Of a stretch of DNA of 64,000 nucleotides, positions 43,089 through 51,712 are shown piece by piece. Numbering within the stretch: position 1 is the first letter of the stretch; the number at the start of each line of letters is the position of its first letter. Source of the DNA: Rhodoferax ferrireducens (GTDB lineage Bacteria > Pseudomonadota > Gammaproteobacteria > Burkholderiales > Burkholderiaceae_C); contig NZ_QEII01000290.1 in the NCBI RefSeq assembly GCF_003347515.1, positions 248,001-312,000 on the forward strand, read 5' to 3'. The position numbers were made by a program, and so were the translations under genes. Below the pieces are notes generated by a model, which was not told the DNA's origin, did not search any database, and saw only the letters and a program-made list of their open reading frames with translations.

Positions 43089-43886
43089 TTACTTGACGTA
43101 TTTGCGGAACTCGGGCTTGCGCTTTTCGCGGAAGGCATTACCGCCCTCGGCCGACTCGGGGGTCTCGTAGTACATTTTGAGCGCATGCATGGCCAGGCCG
43201 CCCATGCCGCGGATCATTTCGGTGTCCACGTTGAAGGACTTCTTGGCCAGGGCGATGGCGGTCGGGCTCTTTTCGAGGATTTCCTCGCACCACTTGCGCA
43301 CTTCGGCGTCGAGCTGGTCGTGCGGCACCACGGCGTTGACCAGGCCCATCTCCAGCGCTTGCTGCGCGTTGTAACGGCGGCACAGGTACCAGATTTCGCG
43401 GGCTTTTTTCTCGCCCACCACGCGCGACAGCAGGGCCGTGCCAAAGCCGGGGTCGACCGAGCCGACCTTGGGGCCGACCTGGCCGAGCTGGGCATTTTCA
43501 GAAGCGATGGCCAGGTCACAAATGGTCACCAGCACGTTGCCGCCGCCAATGGCAAAACCATTCACGCGGGCAATCACGGGCTTGTTGCAGTCGCGGATGG
43601 CGCTTTGCAGTTCTTCAATCGGCAGGCCAATGACGCCACGGCCACCGTAGCCACCGTCCTGGGTGCTCTGGTCGCCGCCGGTGCAAAACGCCTTGTCGCC
43701 GGCACCGGTCAGCACCACCACGCCAATGCTTTTGTCCCAGTCCGCATCCTTGAAGGCGTGGATCATTTCTTCACAGGTATTGGCGTTGAAGGCGTTGTAG
43801 GCCTTGGGCCGGTTGATGGTGATGGTGGCAATGCCGTCTTCCTTGGTGTAGAGGATGTCGGTGAAGTTGGGAGATGTGCGTTCCAT
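43089..43886 (-). CDS. badI: 2-Ketocyclohexanecarboxyl-CoA hydrolase BadI
   Basis: 265 aa from the ATG at 43886, near the 260 aa of known BadI. A crotonase/MenB-like fold with KAYNAFN, VVVLTGAGDKAFCTGGDQS, and GGGNVLVTICDLAIASENAQLGQVGPKVGSVDPGFG. BadI cleaves the ring of 2-oxocyclohexanecarboxyl-CoA hydrolytically to pimeloyl-CoA. The adjacent badH gene supplies its substrate. MenB shares the fold, but neither menaquinone genes nor the usual MenB signature context are present. Confidence 0.9.
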   Translation of the reverse strand: MERTSPNFTDILYTKEDGIATITINRPKAYNAFNANTCEEMIHAFKDADWDKSIGVVVLTGAGDKAFCTGGDQSTQDGGYGGRGVIGLPIEELQSAIRDCNKPVIARVNGFAIGGGNVLVTICDLAIASENAQLGQVGPKVGSVDPGFGTALLSRVVGEKKAREIWYLCRRYNAQQALEMGLVNAVVPHDQLDAEVRKWCEEILEKSPTAIALAKKSFNVDTEMIRGMGGLAMHALKMYYETPESAEGGNAFREKRKPEFRKYVK

Positions 43887-43930
43887 TTGGATTTCCTTGT
43901 TGAGTGAATAAGCGGTATGCGAGTGCGGTG

Positions 43931-44698
43931 TCAACCAACCATGGTCAGACCGCCCGAGACGCTGATGACCTGGCCGGTGATGAAGGCCGCGTCGTCGCTG
44001 GACAGAAAGGCAATGGCGCCGGGCAAATCACCGGGCTGGCCCAGGCGGCCAAACGGAATGGCGCGCGCCAGGCCCTGGCGCAGCTTGTCGGCTTGCTCGC
44101 CCTCGCCGGCAAAGTCCGCGAACAGCGCGGTGTCGGTGGGGCCGGGGCAGACCACGTTGACGTTGATCTGTTTGCGCGCCAGTTCGCGGGCGATGGTCTT
44201 GGAAAATGCGATCATGCCGCCCTTGCATAGCGCATACACCGATTCGCCCGAGGAGCCGACGCGGGCCGCGTCCGAGGCGACGTTGACCACCCGGCCCCGG
44301 CCGCGCTCGGACATGCCCGCGAGCACGGCGTGGTGCATGTGCAGCGAGCCATAGAGGTTGATGGCGACAATCTGCTCCCACAGCGCCTTGTCGGTTTTGA
44401 GGAAGTTGCCGGCCCGATCCCAGCCGGCGTTGTTGACCAGCACGTCGATGGGACCCAGCGCCGCCTCGATGGCGGCCACGCCGGCAATCACCTGCTCCTG
44501 CTGCGTCAGGTCGACCACAAAGGCCTGCGCCTTGCCGCCGGCCGCGATGATGTCCTTGACCACGCTGTCAGCGGCGGCCGGGTTGATGTCGACCACCGCC
44601 ACGCGGGAACCTTCCTCACCGAAACGCTTGCAGGTGGCCGCGCCAATACCGCCGCCGCCGCCGGTGACGATCACCACTTTGTCTTTAAGTCCACGCAT
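43931..44698 (-). CDS. badH: 2-Hydroxycyclohexanecarboxyl-CoA dehydrogenase BadH
   Basis: 255 aa, the length of known BadH. SDR with GGGGGIG (13-19), NNAG, and catalytic YALCK. It oxidises 2-hydroxycyclohexanecarboxyl-CoA to the 2-keto ester with NAD, just before ring opening by BadI. Gap to badI is 44 nt. It faces badR across a 91-bp control region where BadR may act. Confidence 0.9.
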   Translation of the reverse strand: MRGLKDKVVIVTGGGGGIGAATCKRFGEEGSRVAVVDINPAAADSVVKDIIAAGGKAQAFVVDLTQQEQVIAGVAAIEAALGPIDVLVNNAGWDRAGNFLKTDKALWEQIVAINLYGSLHMHHAVLAGMSERGRGRVVNVASDAARVGSSGESVYALCKGGMIAFSKTIARELARKQINVNVVCPGPTDTALFADFAGEGEQADKLRQGLARAIPFGRLGQPGDLPGAIAFLSSDDAAFITGQVISVSGGLTMVG

Positions 44699-44789
44699 TA
44701 CTTTTTACTCCTGTTAAAAATCAAAAAATTATCTGTCCGGGTCGCTTCATCGCTTACGATGGCCGCTGTCCTGTTCGCCGAACCATTCA

Positions 44790-45260
44790 ATGCCCGATTT
44801 GCACATCAAGAAAAACTACGCAGCTCAGGAGATCAACAACCGCTTGTTCTTTCGTCTGTTTCAAGTGGCCAATACACTGCATACCAAGGGGGCGCAAGCG
44901 CTTGAGGAATTCGGTGTCACGACGCAACAATGGTCGGTGTTGGGGGCGCTGTCGCGGCCACAGGTGCTTGACGGCATGTCGATTGGCGATTTGTCGCGGT
45001 TTTTGCTGGTGAGTCGCCAGAACTTGACGGGGCTGCTCTCGCGTCTGGAGCGTGATGGCCTGATTGAGCGCGTCACCAGCGAGGACGACCGGCGTTCGCG
45101 CAAAGTCAAGCTCAGCGCGCAGGGCGCGGTGCTGTGGAAAAAGTTGCAGGAGCCGATCCACAACTTCTACGACCAGGCCTTGAAAGACCTGTCGTTTGAT
45201 GATCGGCTGGCGTTTATTCATTACTTCACGAAGCTCCAAACCAACATGTCCAAGCTTTAG
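44790..45260 (+). CDS. badR: MarR-family regulator BadR
   Basis: 156 aa. Winged helix of the MarR type: TTQQWSVLGALSR, LSRFLLVSRQNLTGLLSRLERDGLIERVTSEDDRRSRKVKLS. In R. palustris BadR represses the cyclohexanecarboxylate genes and is released by a CoA intermediate. Same gene neighbourhood (badHI divergent, aliB convergent) supports the same role. Its last 4 nt overlap the end of aliB, transcribed in the opposite direction. Confidence 0.87.
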   Translation: MPDLHIKKNYAAQEINNRLFFRLFQVANTLHTKGAQALEEFGVTTQQWSVLGALSRPQVLDGMSIGDLSRFLLVSRQNLTGLLSRLERDGLIERVTSEDDRRSRKVKLSAQGAVLWKKLQEPIHNFYDQALKDLSFDDRLAFIHYFTKLQTNMSKL

Positions 45261-46405
45261 GTCAGGCGCATGCCCGACTTTTCACGCGCAATGATCATCT
45301 TCATGATGTTGGCGGTTCCGTCACCAATCTGCAGTCCCAGCACGTCGCGGTAGCGCTGGGCAAACGAGTAGTCGCTGGCATAGCCGCCGTGGCCATGCGT
45401 GAGCAGGCACTGGTGGATGATTTCGCAGGCCAGCTTGGGGCCCCACCATTTGCACATGGCGGCTTCGGCGGTGTGGGGCTTGCCCTCGTCCTTGAGCCAC
45501 AAGGTGCGCAGGCAGTGCCAGCGCAGCGATTCAAGATAGGTTTCGGCTTCGGCCAGCGGAAAGGTGACTCCCTGACGCTCAATGATGGGCTGGCCAAAGG
45601 TTTCGCGGCCTTTGGCGTACTCCCAGCTTTCATCGAGCGAGGCACGCGCCACACCCAGGCATTGCAGGCCAATCAGCGCGCGGCTGTAGTCGAAGCCCTG
45701 CATCACCTGAATGAAGCCTTTGCCCTCATCGCCCAGCATGTGGTCCGCCGGGATGCGCACGTTGTCAAAAAAGATCGAGCCGCGCCCGACGGCGCGGGTG
45801 CCTACGTCATCGAACGCGGTGCGGGTCAGGCCCGGCAAATCCATGGGCACCAGGAAGGCGCTGATGCCTTTGGCGCGGTCAGCGTCCGTGCCCGTGCGGG
45901 CAAACACCACCGCCACATCGGACTGGTCAGCCAATGAGATGGAGGTTTTTTCACCATTGATCACAAAGTGCTCGCCATCGCGAACGGCCTTGAGCTTCAG
46001 ACGCGCGGCGTCTGACCCGGCGCTGGGCTCGGTCAATGCAATGGCGACCAGTTTGTCACCCGCCAGAATGGGTTTGAGCCAGCGCTCCTTCAAATACTCC
46101 TGCGCATGGGTGGAGATGATCTGGCCGCACAGGGAGGTCAGCAGATTGATGTAGGACATATTGAAGTCACCATAGGCAATCTGCTCCAGCAGCAGGCCAC
46201 TGGTCACGCAGTCCACACCCAGACCGCCGTAAATCTCAGGCAACTCGGGGCCGAGAAAGCCCATTTCACCCATGGCCTTGACCAGGGACCGGTCCACGCG
46301 GGCGGTTTTATCACCCACGCGATACCCCGGCGCCAGTTTTTGCTTCGCAAAGCGGCGAGCGCTCTCCACCAGTGCCTGCTGGTCATCACTCAGGTTGAAG
46401 TCCAT
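45257..46405 (-). CDS. aliB: Cyclohexanecarboxyl-CoA dehydrogenase AliB
   Basis: 382 aa. Acyl-CoA dehydrogenase with AIALTEPSAGSDAARLK and NGEKTSISLADQ. At the position of the usual catalytic Glu (YEGT in straight-chain enzymes) this protein reads IGDGTANI, an Asp. It oxidises cyclohexanecarboxyl-CoA to cyclohex-1-ene-1-carboxyl-CoA, according to its context next to aliA, badH and badI. Transcribed divergently from aliA. Confidence 0.85.
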   Translation of the reverse strand: MDFNLSDDQQALVESARRFAKQKLAPGYRVGDKTARVDRSLVKAMGEMGFLGPELPEIYGGLGVDCVTSGLLLEQIAYGDFNMSYINLLTSLCGQIISTHAQEYLKERWLKPILAGDKLVAIALTEPSAGSDAARLKLKAVRDGEHFVINGEKTSISLADQSDVAVVFARTGTDADRAKGISAFLVPMDLPGLTRTAFDDVGTRAVGRGSIFFDNVRIPADHMLGDEGKGFIQVMQGFDYSRALIGLQCLGVARASLDESWEYAKGRETFGQPIIERQGVTFPLAEAETYLESLRWHCLRTLWLKDEGKPHTAEAAMCKWWGPKLACEIIHQCLLTHGHGGYASDYSFAQRYRDVLGLQIGDGTANIMKMIIAREKSGMRLT

Positions 46406-46681
46406 TCCAGTCTCCTTTTATTTCAATGACTTTAGTTTAAGAATGAAGCATAAACAATGTCAATATATTTACTTAATTTTTTTTAGGAAAAATGGTGTCA
46501 ACTTGTTTTTTAATCCATTATCTTCTGGAATATAAGGGAAATCCATAGGTGTCAATGCCTTTTTTCATGCTGGAATAGGCTTGCAAATATGTTCATATGA
46601 CAATACATTGTCGTTACTGCGTTTTTTGTAGAAGAGGGTGTGCGCTGATATTTCGCACCCAATCACTGAAGGAAAATCCCT
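46406..46681. promoter_or_regulatory. AT-rich divergent promoter region of aliB and aliA with dyad
   Basis: 276 bases, strikingly A/T-rich for this genome. GACAAT-AC-ATTGTC (46599-46612) is a perfect inverted repeat upstream of aliA. Further GTCAA-type half-sites occur at about 46454-46460, 46498 and 46554. They are candidates for BadR operators controlling both directions. No matching site was found between badH and badR, so this remains a hypothesis. Confidence 0.5.
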
Positions 46682-48310
46682 GTGCAATTCGATCCGGTTT
46701 TGATTTCACCCCGCCAAACGGCCATGACCGCTGCGGGCTTTTGGCGCCACCAGACCCTCAACCATTTTCTGGCCCAGGCACTGAGAAACTGCCCCACGCA
46801 CACGGCGGTGGTGGCTTACCGCGCGGATGCTGCTGAGCCGGTGCGCCTGAGCTACCAGGCCCTGGACCGGCAGGCCGATCGCATCGCCCGCGGTTTGGTC
46901 GCGCTGGGGGTCGGCCACAGTGATGTGGTGAGTTGGCAGTTGCCCAACTGGTGGGAGTTGATTGCGCTGTCGCTGGCTTGCGCGCGCATTGGCGCTGTGG
47001 CCAATCCGATCATGCCGATCTTCCGCCAGCGCGAACTGAAGTTCATGCTGGACTTTGGCGAGTCTAAAGTCTTCATCGTGCCAAAAGCATACAAAGGCTT
47101 TGATTACGAAGCCATGGCCAATGGCATGCGCCATGAGCTGCCATTTCTGCAGCACCTGGTGGTGGTGAATGGCGAAGGCGCCAACAGTTTTGAGCAGCTG
47201 CTGTTGCGCGACGACACCCCCGCGCTGCGCGGTGAGGGCTTGCTGCCCGACGATGTCTGTCTGCTGATGTACACCTCGGGCACCACCGGCGAACCCAAGG
47301 GGGTCATGCATACGTCCAACACGCTCTTTTCCAACTTGCACGGCTTTATCGAGGCCTACGAATTGACCCGGAAGGATGTGATCCTGGGGGCATCTCCCAT
47401 GGCGCACCTGACCGGCTTTGCCTATCTGGCGCTGGTGCCGCTGGTCATCAACGCCACCACCGTGCTGCAAGACATCTGGGAGCCCCGCCAGGCCCTGGAA
47501 ATGATCCGTGCCGAGGGCATCACGTACAGCATGGCGTCCAGCCCCTTTGTCGCCGACTTGTGCAACGCAGCCGAAGCGGGTGGCCCGGTCTCGCCCCAGT
47601 TTGCCAATTTCTGCTGCGCGGGCGCGCCGATTCCACCGGTGCTGATCGAGCGGGCCCGCAAGGTGCTGGGCCTGGCCGTCAGTTCGGCCTGGGGCATGAC
47701 CGAGTGCGGTGCCGTGACCGTGACCGAGCCCAGCCGCACGGATGAAAAATCCGGTTGCACCGATGGCCGTCCGCTGCCGGGCATTGAATTGAAGGTGGTG
47801 GATGCCGATGGCCAGTCGCTGCCGGCGGGACAAACCGGCGGCTTGCTGGTGCGGGGCTGCTCCCTGTTTGGCGGCTACCTGAAGCGCCCGCACCTGAATG
47901 CCACCGACGCCGAGGGCTGGTTTGAGACCGGCGACATGGCCTTCCTGGACGCCGAAGGGTATGTGCGCATCAACGGCCGCAGCAAGGATCTGATCATTCG
48001 TGGCGGCGAAAACATTCCGGTGATGGAAGTCGAGAACCTGCTTTACAAGCATCCAGCCGTCGCCACGGTGGCGATTGTGGGCTACCCCGATGCGCGCCTG
48101 GGCGAAAAGGCCTGCGCCTTTGTGGCGGTCAAGCCCGGCCACAGCTTCTCGCTGGAGGAGATGGGCCGCTATCTGTCAGAGCAGCAGGTGACCCGGCAAT
48201 ACCACCCCGAGCGGCTGGAACTCATGGAAGACTTGCCGAAGACCCCCAGTGGCAAGCTGCAAAAATTCAAACTGCGGGAAGCGGCGAAGGCTTTCGGCGG
48301 GAACCCCTGA
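46682..48310 (+). CDS. aliA: Cyclohexanecarboxylate-CoA ligase AliA
   Basis: 542 aa from a GTG at 46682, with AAGGA nine bases upstream. ANL enzyme with MYTSGTTGEPKGVMH, SSAWGMTECGAVT, TGDMAFLDAEGYVRINGRSKDLIIRGGENIP and terminal Lys in KTPSGKLQK. It activates cyclohexanecarboxylate, the entry step of the ali/bad route. Divergent from aliB, in line with the R. palustris-like gene set. Confidence 0.88.
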   Translation: MQFDPVLISPRQTAMTAAGFWRHQTLNHFLAQALRNCPTHTAVVAYRADAAEPVRLSYQALDRQADRIARGLVALGVGHSDVVSWQLPNWWELIALSLACARIGAVANPIMPIFRQRELKFMLDFGESKVFIVPKAYKGFDYEAMANGMRHELPFLQHLVVVNGEGANSFEQLLLRDDTPALRGEGLLPDDVCLLMYTSGTTGEPKGVMHTSNTLFSNLHGFIEAYELTRKDVILGASPMAHLTGFAYLALVPLVINATTVLQDIWEPRQALEMIRAEGITYSMASSPFVADLCNAAEAGGPVSPQFANFCCAGAPIPPVLIERARKVLGLAVSSAWGMTECGAVTVTEPSRTDEKSGCTDGRPLPGIELKVVDADGQSLPAGQTGGLLVRGCSLFGGYLKRPHLNATDAEGWFETGDMAFLDAEGYVRINGRSKDLIIRGGENIPVMEVENLLYKHPAVATVAIVGYPDARLGEKACAFVAVKPGHSFSLEEMGRYLSEQQVTRQYHPERLELMEDLPKTPSGKLQKFKLREAAKAFGGNP

Positions 48311-48380
48311 GCTTGGCTATGAAAATCGACCCTGCGCATGGCATTTGAGCAGGGGTATCTGATTCACGCAGGAGATATTT

Positions 48381-49538
48381 TTGAGCAACCTACTGTCTGC
48401 TTTCCGGCTCGCCACCCTGCCCGCCGGGACGAACCCGTTTCGCGCCGAGGTGAAGGCCTTTCTCAAATCCAGCCTTGAGCCGACGCCTGCCGACATCCGG
48501 GCCCGTTCATGGATGGGCTTCAATGCCGTCTTCAGCCAGAAGCTGGCCACACGGGGCTGGGTCGGCGTGACCTTGCCGGCGCAATACGGTGGTGCCAGCC
48601 TGGACGCCTTCTCGCGTTTCGTGCTGGTGGAGGAACTGCTGGCCGCCGGTGCCCCGGTTTCCGCGCACTGGATCGCCGACCGCCAGAGCGGGCCCCTGAT
48701 CCTCAAGTTCGGCACGGAGGCGCAACGCCAGTTCTATCTGCCCAAAATTTGCGCCGCCGAGGCGTTCTTTTGCATTGGCATGAGCGAGCCCAACGCCGGC
48801 TCCGACCTCGCCAGCGTCGGCACCCGGGCCACGCGCTGTGAAGGAGGGTGGCGACTGAACGGGCGCAAGATATGGACGACCAACGCGCAGCACTGCCATT
48901 ACATGATCGCCCTGGTGCGTTCGTCAGGCGAGCCGCAGGACCGGCAAAAAGGCTTGTCGCAGTTCATTGTCGACCTGTCATTGCCCGGCGTGACGGTGCG
49001 CCCGATCCGGGATTTGACGGGTGACGCGCATTTCTCGGAAGTGTTTTTCGACGACGTGCTGCTGGCTGAGGACGCGCTGATCGGCCAGGACGGCAGCGGC
49101 TGGGCTCAGGTTAATGCCGAACTGGCCTTCGAGCGCAGCGGACCGGAGCGGGTGTACTCCAGCATCGTACTGCTGGAGCACTGGATCACCTGCCTGCGCC
49201 GCGGTCCGGATGCGTCTGCCCACGCCGCCACCATCGGCCGCTTTGCCACGCACCTGGCCACGCTGCGAAACATGTCGATCGCCGTCACGGCCAAGCTCGT
49301 CAACGGGGAAAGCCCGTTGGTCGAAGCGGCCCTGGTCAAGGACATTGGCACCGAATTCGAGCAGAGCATTCCCGCTGTGATCGAAGCCGCCATCGCCATG
49401 GACCCGGGCGCTCTGGTCGACGCCGAGTTGTACCGCGCCGTGGCTTATGTGAGCCAGGTGGCGCCCACCTATTCCCTGCGCGGCGGCACGCGCGAGATCC
49501 TGCGCGGCATGATCTCGCGCGGTCTGGGCCTGCGTTGA
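48381..49538 (+). CDS. Acyl-CoA dehydrogenase, large subunit type
   Basis: 385 aa starting from TTG at 48381, which follows AGGAGA with ideal spacing. Family landmarks: IGMSEPNAGSDLASV, NGRKIWTTNAQ and C-terminal RGGTREILRGMI. The YEGT Glu position reads RGGT, as in subunits of heteromeric dehydrogenases (PimC/ChsE type). The next gene, 15 nt downstream, encodes a matching small subunit. Together they could oxidise pimeloyl-CoA or a branched side chain. Confidence 0.85.
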   Translation: MSNLLSAFRLATLPAGTNPFRAEVKAFLKSSLEPTPADIRARSWMGFNAVFSQKLATRGWVGVTLPAQYGGASLDAFSRFVLVEELLAAGAPVSAHWIADRQSGPLILKFGTEAQRQFYLPKICAAEAFFCIGMSEPNAGSDLASVGTRATRCEGGWRLNGRKIWTTNAQHCHYMIALVRSSGEPQDRQKGLSQFIVDLSLPGVTVRPIRDLTGDAHFSEVFFDDVLLAEDALIGQDGSGWAQVNAELAFERSGPERVYSSIVLLEHWITCLRRGPDASAHAATIGRFATHLATLRNMSIAVTAKLVNGESPLVEAALVKDIGTEFEQSIPAVIEAAIAMDPGALVDAELYRAVAYVSQVAPTYSLRGGTREILRGMISRGLGLR

Positions 49539-49553
49539 AAACGAAAGTATTCC

Positions 49554-50531
49554 ATGTTTGCACAAGCGATTGAAAACATTCTCCAGGACCAGTGCACGCC
49601 CGCCGTGGTGCGCGCGATTGAAGCGGGCGGCCCGACCGCTGCGCTGTGGCAGGCGGTAGAGGGCGCGGGCTTCCTCGAACTGCTGGCGTCCGAGGCCGCT
49701 GGCGGAGCCGGCCTTGCGCTGGCCGAACTGTTCCCGATCCTGCGCAGCTTCGGCCGCTACACGGTGCCGGTGCCGGTGGCCCAGACGATAGTGGCGCGTG
49801 CGCTGTTGGGGTCGCAGTGTGCGATGCCCAGCGGCATGATCACACTGGCCGCTGCGTTGCAGCGCGAGACCGGTGGCGCCATTGTGTGCCCCTTGACGCC
49901 TTACGGCCAGGTGGCCGATTTCGTGCTGGCCCGAGACGGCGATGCCTTGTTGCTGCTGCCCGCTGCATCGGCGCAGTGCGAGACGACCGGCGTATACGGG
50001 AGCCTGACGGCCAGCCTGCGTTGGCCCGATGAGCGCATCGCAACTCGTGTGCCCGGCGCGGGCCCGTTGCTGCCGGCGTTCGCGGCGGCCTTGCACGCCG
50101 CCCTGCTCAGCGGGGCCATGACCCGCGTGTTCGAAATGACACTGCAACACTGCAATGACCGCGTCCAGTTCGGCAAAACGCTGGGCAAGTTCCAGGCGGT
50201 GCAGCACCAGTTGAGCGTCATGGCCGAACACGTCGCTGCTGCCTCGATGGCAGCCGAAGCGGCTTTCCGCACCGACGCTGCGGCACCGTCCCTGCTCGCC
50301 GCCGCCATGGCCAAGTCCCGCACCAGCGAGGCGGCGGTGCTGGTTGCCTCCATCGCGCATGCGCTGCACGGCGCGATTGGCGTTGCCGAAGAATACGACC
50401 TGCAATTGCTGACCCGGCGCCTGCACGAGTGGCGCATGGCCCACGGCTCGGAAGTGCACTGGAACGTATTGATCGGCAATAGCGTGTTGGCTGCTGACGT
50501 GTCCATCGTCGATTTTGTGCGCGCTGTTTAA
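49554..50531 (+). CDS. Acyl-CoA dehydrogenase, small subunit type
   Basis: 325 aa, shorter than normal enzymes of about 380 aa. The C-terminal helical domain with RVQFGKTLGKFQAVQHQLSVMAEHV is clear, the middle beta domain reduced. Such shortened partners form alpha2-beta2 complexes with a full-length chain (PimCD, ChsE4-ChsE5). FAD and substrate-binding residues may thus be split between the two. Ala/Gly-rich. Confidence 0.8.
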   Translation: MFAQAIENILQDQCTPAVVRAIEAGGPTAALWQAVEGAGFLELLASEAAGGAGLALAELFPILRSFGRYTVPVPVAQTIVARALLGSQCAMPSGMITLAAALQRETGGAIVCPLTPYGQVADFVLARDGDALLLLPAASAQCETTGVYGSLTASLRWPDERIATRVPGAGPLLPAFAAALHAALLSGAMTRVFEMTLQHCNDRVQFGKTLGKFQAVQHQLSVMAEHVAAASMAAEAAFRTDAAAPSLLAAAMAKSRTSEAAVLVASIAHALHGAIGVAEEYDLQLLTRRLHEWRMAHGSEVHWNVLIGNSVLAADVSIVDFVRAV

Positions 50532-50616
50532 GAGAGCCAGTACACTACCGTTTCCAGGCATCGCCCGCGATGCGTTGTCGGTGGGTCATCATGTCAACAT
50601 CACTTGGGGTAACCGT

Positions 50617-51348
50617 ATGTCGAGAGTGTTTGGGTTTGTCTACGGCGTTGCTTGTTACCTGTTTTTCTTCGCCGTGTTCCTTTACCTCATCGCCTTCATC
50701 GCCGACATCCCGGTGGCCGGCTGGGTACCCCAGACCGTGACCCATGGCGCGCCTGCGGGCGGCTTCTCTGCGGCCATCATGAACATCTTCTGGTTGTCAT
50801 TGTTTTGTCTGCAACACAGTGTCATGGCCCGCGCCGGGTTCAAAACCTGGATCGAGCGTTGGGTCCCCCGGCATGTGGAGCGCAGCACCTATGTGCTCGC
50901 CTCAAGCCTGGTGCTGGCCCTGGCGATGTGGCAGTGGCAACCCATTGAAGGCAGGGTCTGGCAGTTCGAGGGTGTGCTGGCGCACTATGTGCTCTGGGGG
51001 TTGTTCGCTTTCGGTTGGGTACTGATTTTCGTGGCGACTTTCCTCACCGATCATTTTGACCTGTTCGGGCTGCGTCAGGTCTATTTGCACCTGGCGCGCA
51101 AGACCTACTCGCACGTTGAGTTCAAGACCGTGTTTCTTTACAAGTGGGTGCGTCACCCGATGATGTTGGGCCTGCTGATCGCCTTCTGGGCCACGCCGGT
51201 GATGACGCTGTCGCATCTGCTGTTCTCGATCGTCATGTCGATCTACGTTTTCATCGGTATCCACTTCGAGGAGCGCGGCCTGCTGCGCGTCCTGGGTCAG
51301 GATTACGCCGAGTGGCGCAGCAAGACACCGATGGTGCTACCGTTCTGA
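50617..51348 (+). CDS. NnrU/MddA-like membrane methyltransferase
   Basis: 243 aa from the ATG at 50617. Five or six membrane segments and the C-terminal signature of isoprenylcysteine methyltransferase-like proteins: YKWVRHPMMLGLLIAFWATP and HFEERGLLRVLGQDYAEWR. The family includes MddA, which methylates methanethiol to dimethyl sulphide, and NnrU. The SAM-binding RHP...E-E pattern is intact. Why it lies in an acyl-CoA island is unclear; S-methylation for detoxification is possible. Confidence 0.75.
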   Translation: MSRVFGFVYGVACYLFFFAVFLYLIAFIADIPVAGWVPQTVTHGAPAGGFSAAIMNIFWLSLFCLQHSVMARAGFKTWIERWVPRHVERSTYVLASSLVLALAMWQWQPIEGRVWQFEGVLAHYVLWGLFAFGWVLIFVATFLTDHFDLFGLRQVYLHLARKTYSHVEFKTVFLYKWVRHPMMLGLLIAFWATPVMTLSHLLFSIVMSIYVFIGIHFEERGLLRVLGQDYAEWRSKTPMVLPF

Positions 51349-51394
51349 GGCGCAGCTCGCGCCTGGATTAATTTAACTCAAAGGAGACTGTTTC

Positions 51395-51670
51395 ATGCAG
51401 AAGTTTGTGATTGAACGCGAGATTCCCGGCGCCGGGAAAATGTCCGCAGAGGAGCTGCGGGGCGCCGCGCAGCATTCCAACCAGGTGCTGCAGGGGCTTG
51501 GTCCGGACATCCAATGGGAGCACAGCTATGTGACGGGAGACAAGATTTTCTGTATCTACAGCGCGCCTAGCGAGGATTTGATTCGCGCCCATGCGCAACA
51601 GTCGGGCTTCCCGGCCAACAAAATCACGCTGGTGGCAAGCATCATCGATCCGACGACGGCCGACAGCTGA
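51395..51670 (+). CDS. DUF4242-family small protein
   Basis: 91 aa. FVIEREIPGAGKMSAEELRGAAQHSNQVL, WEHSYVTGDKIFCIYSAPSEDLIRAHAQQSGFPANKI fits DUF4242, small ferredoxin-like-fold proteins, some of which bind nickel. The typical phrase is EREIPG and HSYVTGDK. AAAGGAGA precedes the ATG. Located 46 nt after the methyltransferase gene and likely cotranscribed. Function unknown. Confidence 0.78.
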   Translation: MQKFVIEREIPGAGKMSAEELRGAAQHSNQVLQGLGPDIQWEHSYVTGDKIFCIYSAPSEDLIRAHAQQSGFPANKITLVASIIDPTTADS

Positions 51671-51712
51671 AGTAGCCGGCTGCGGGCCTCAACGCCCGCG
51701 CGATGAACGTCC

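Noticed and set aside
43089..43886. Assignment as MenB (naphthoate synthase)
   Set aside because: The fold is shared, but the neighbours badH, badR, aliB and aliA and the absence of menaquinone genes favour BadI.
46706..50561. Long minus-strand frames opposite aliA and the acyl-CoA dehydrogenase pair
   Set aside because: Same reason: composition typical of reverse-strand shadows, no family motifs, and full overlap with well-supported genes.
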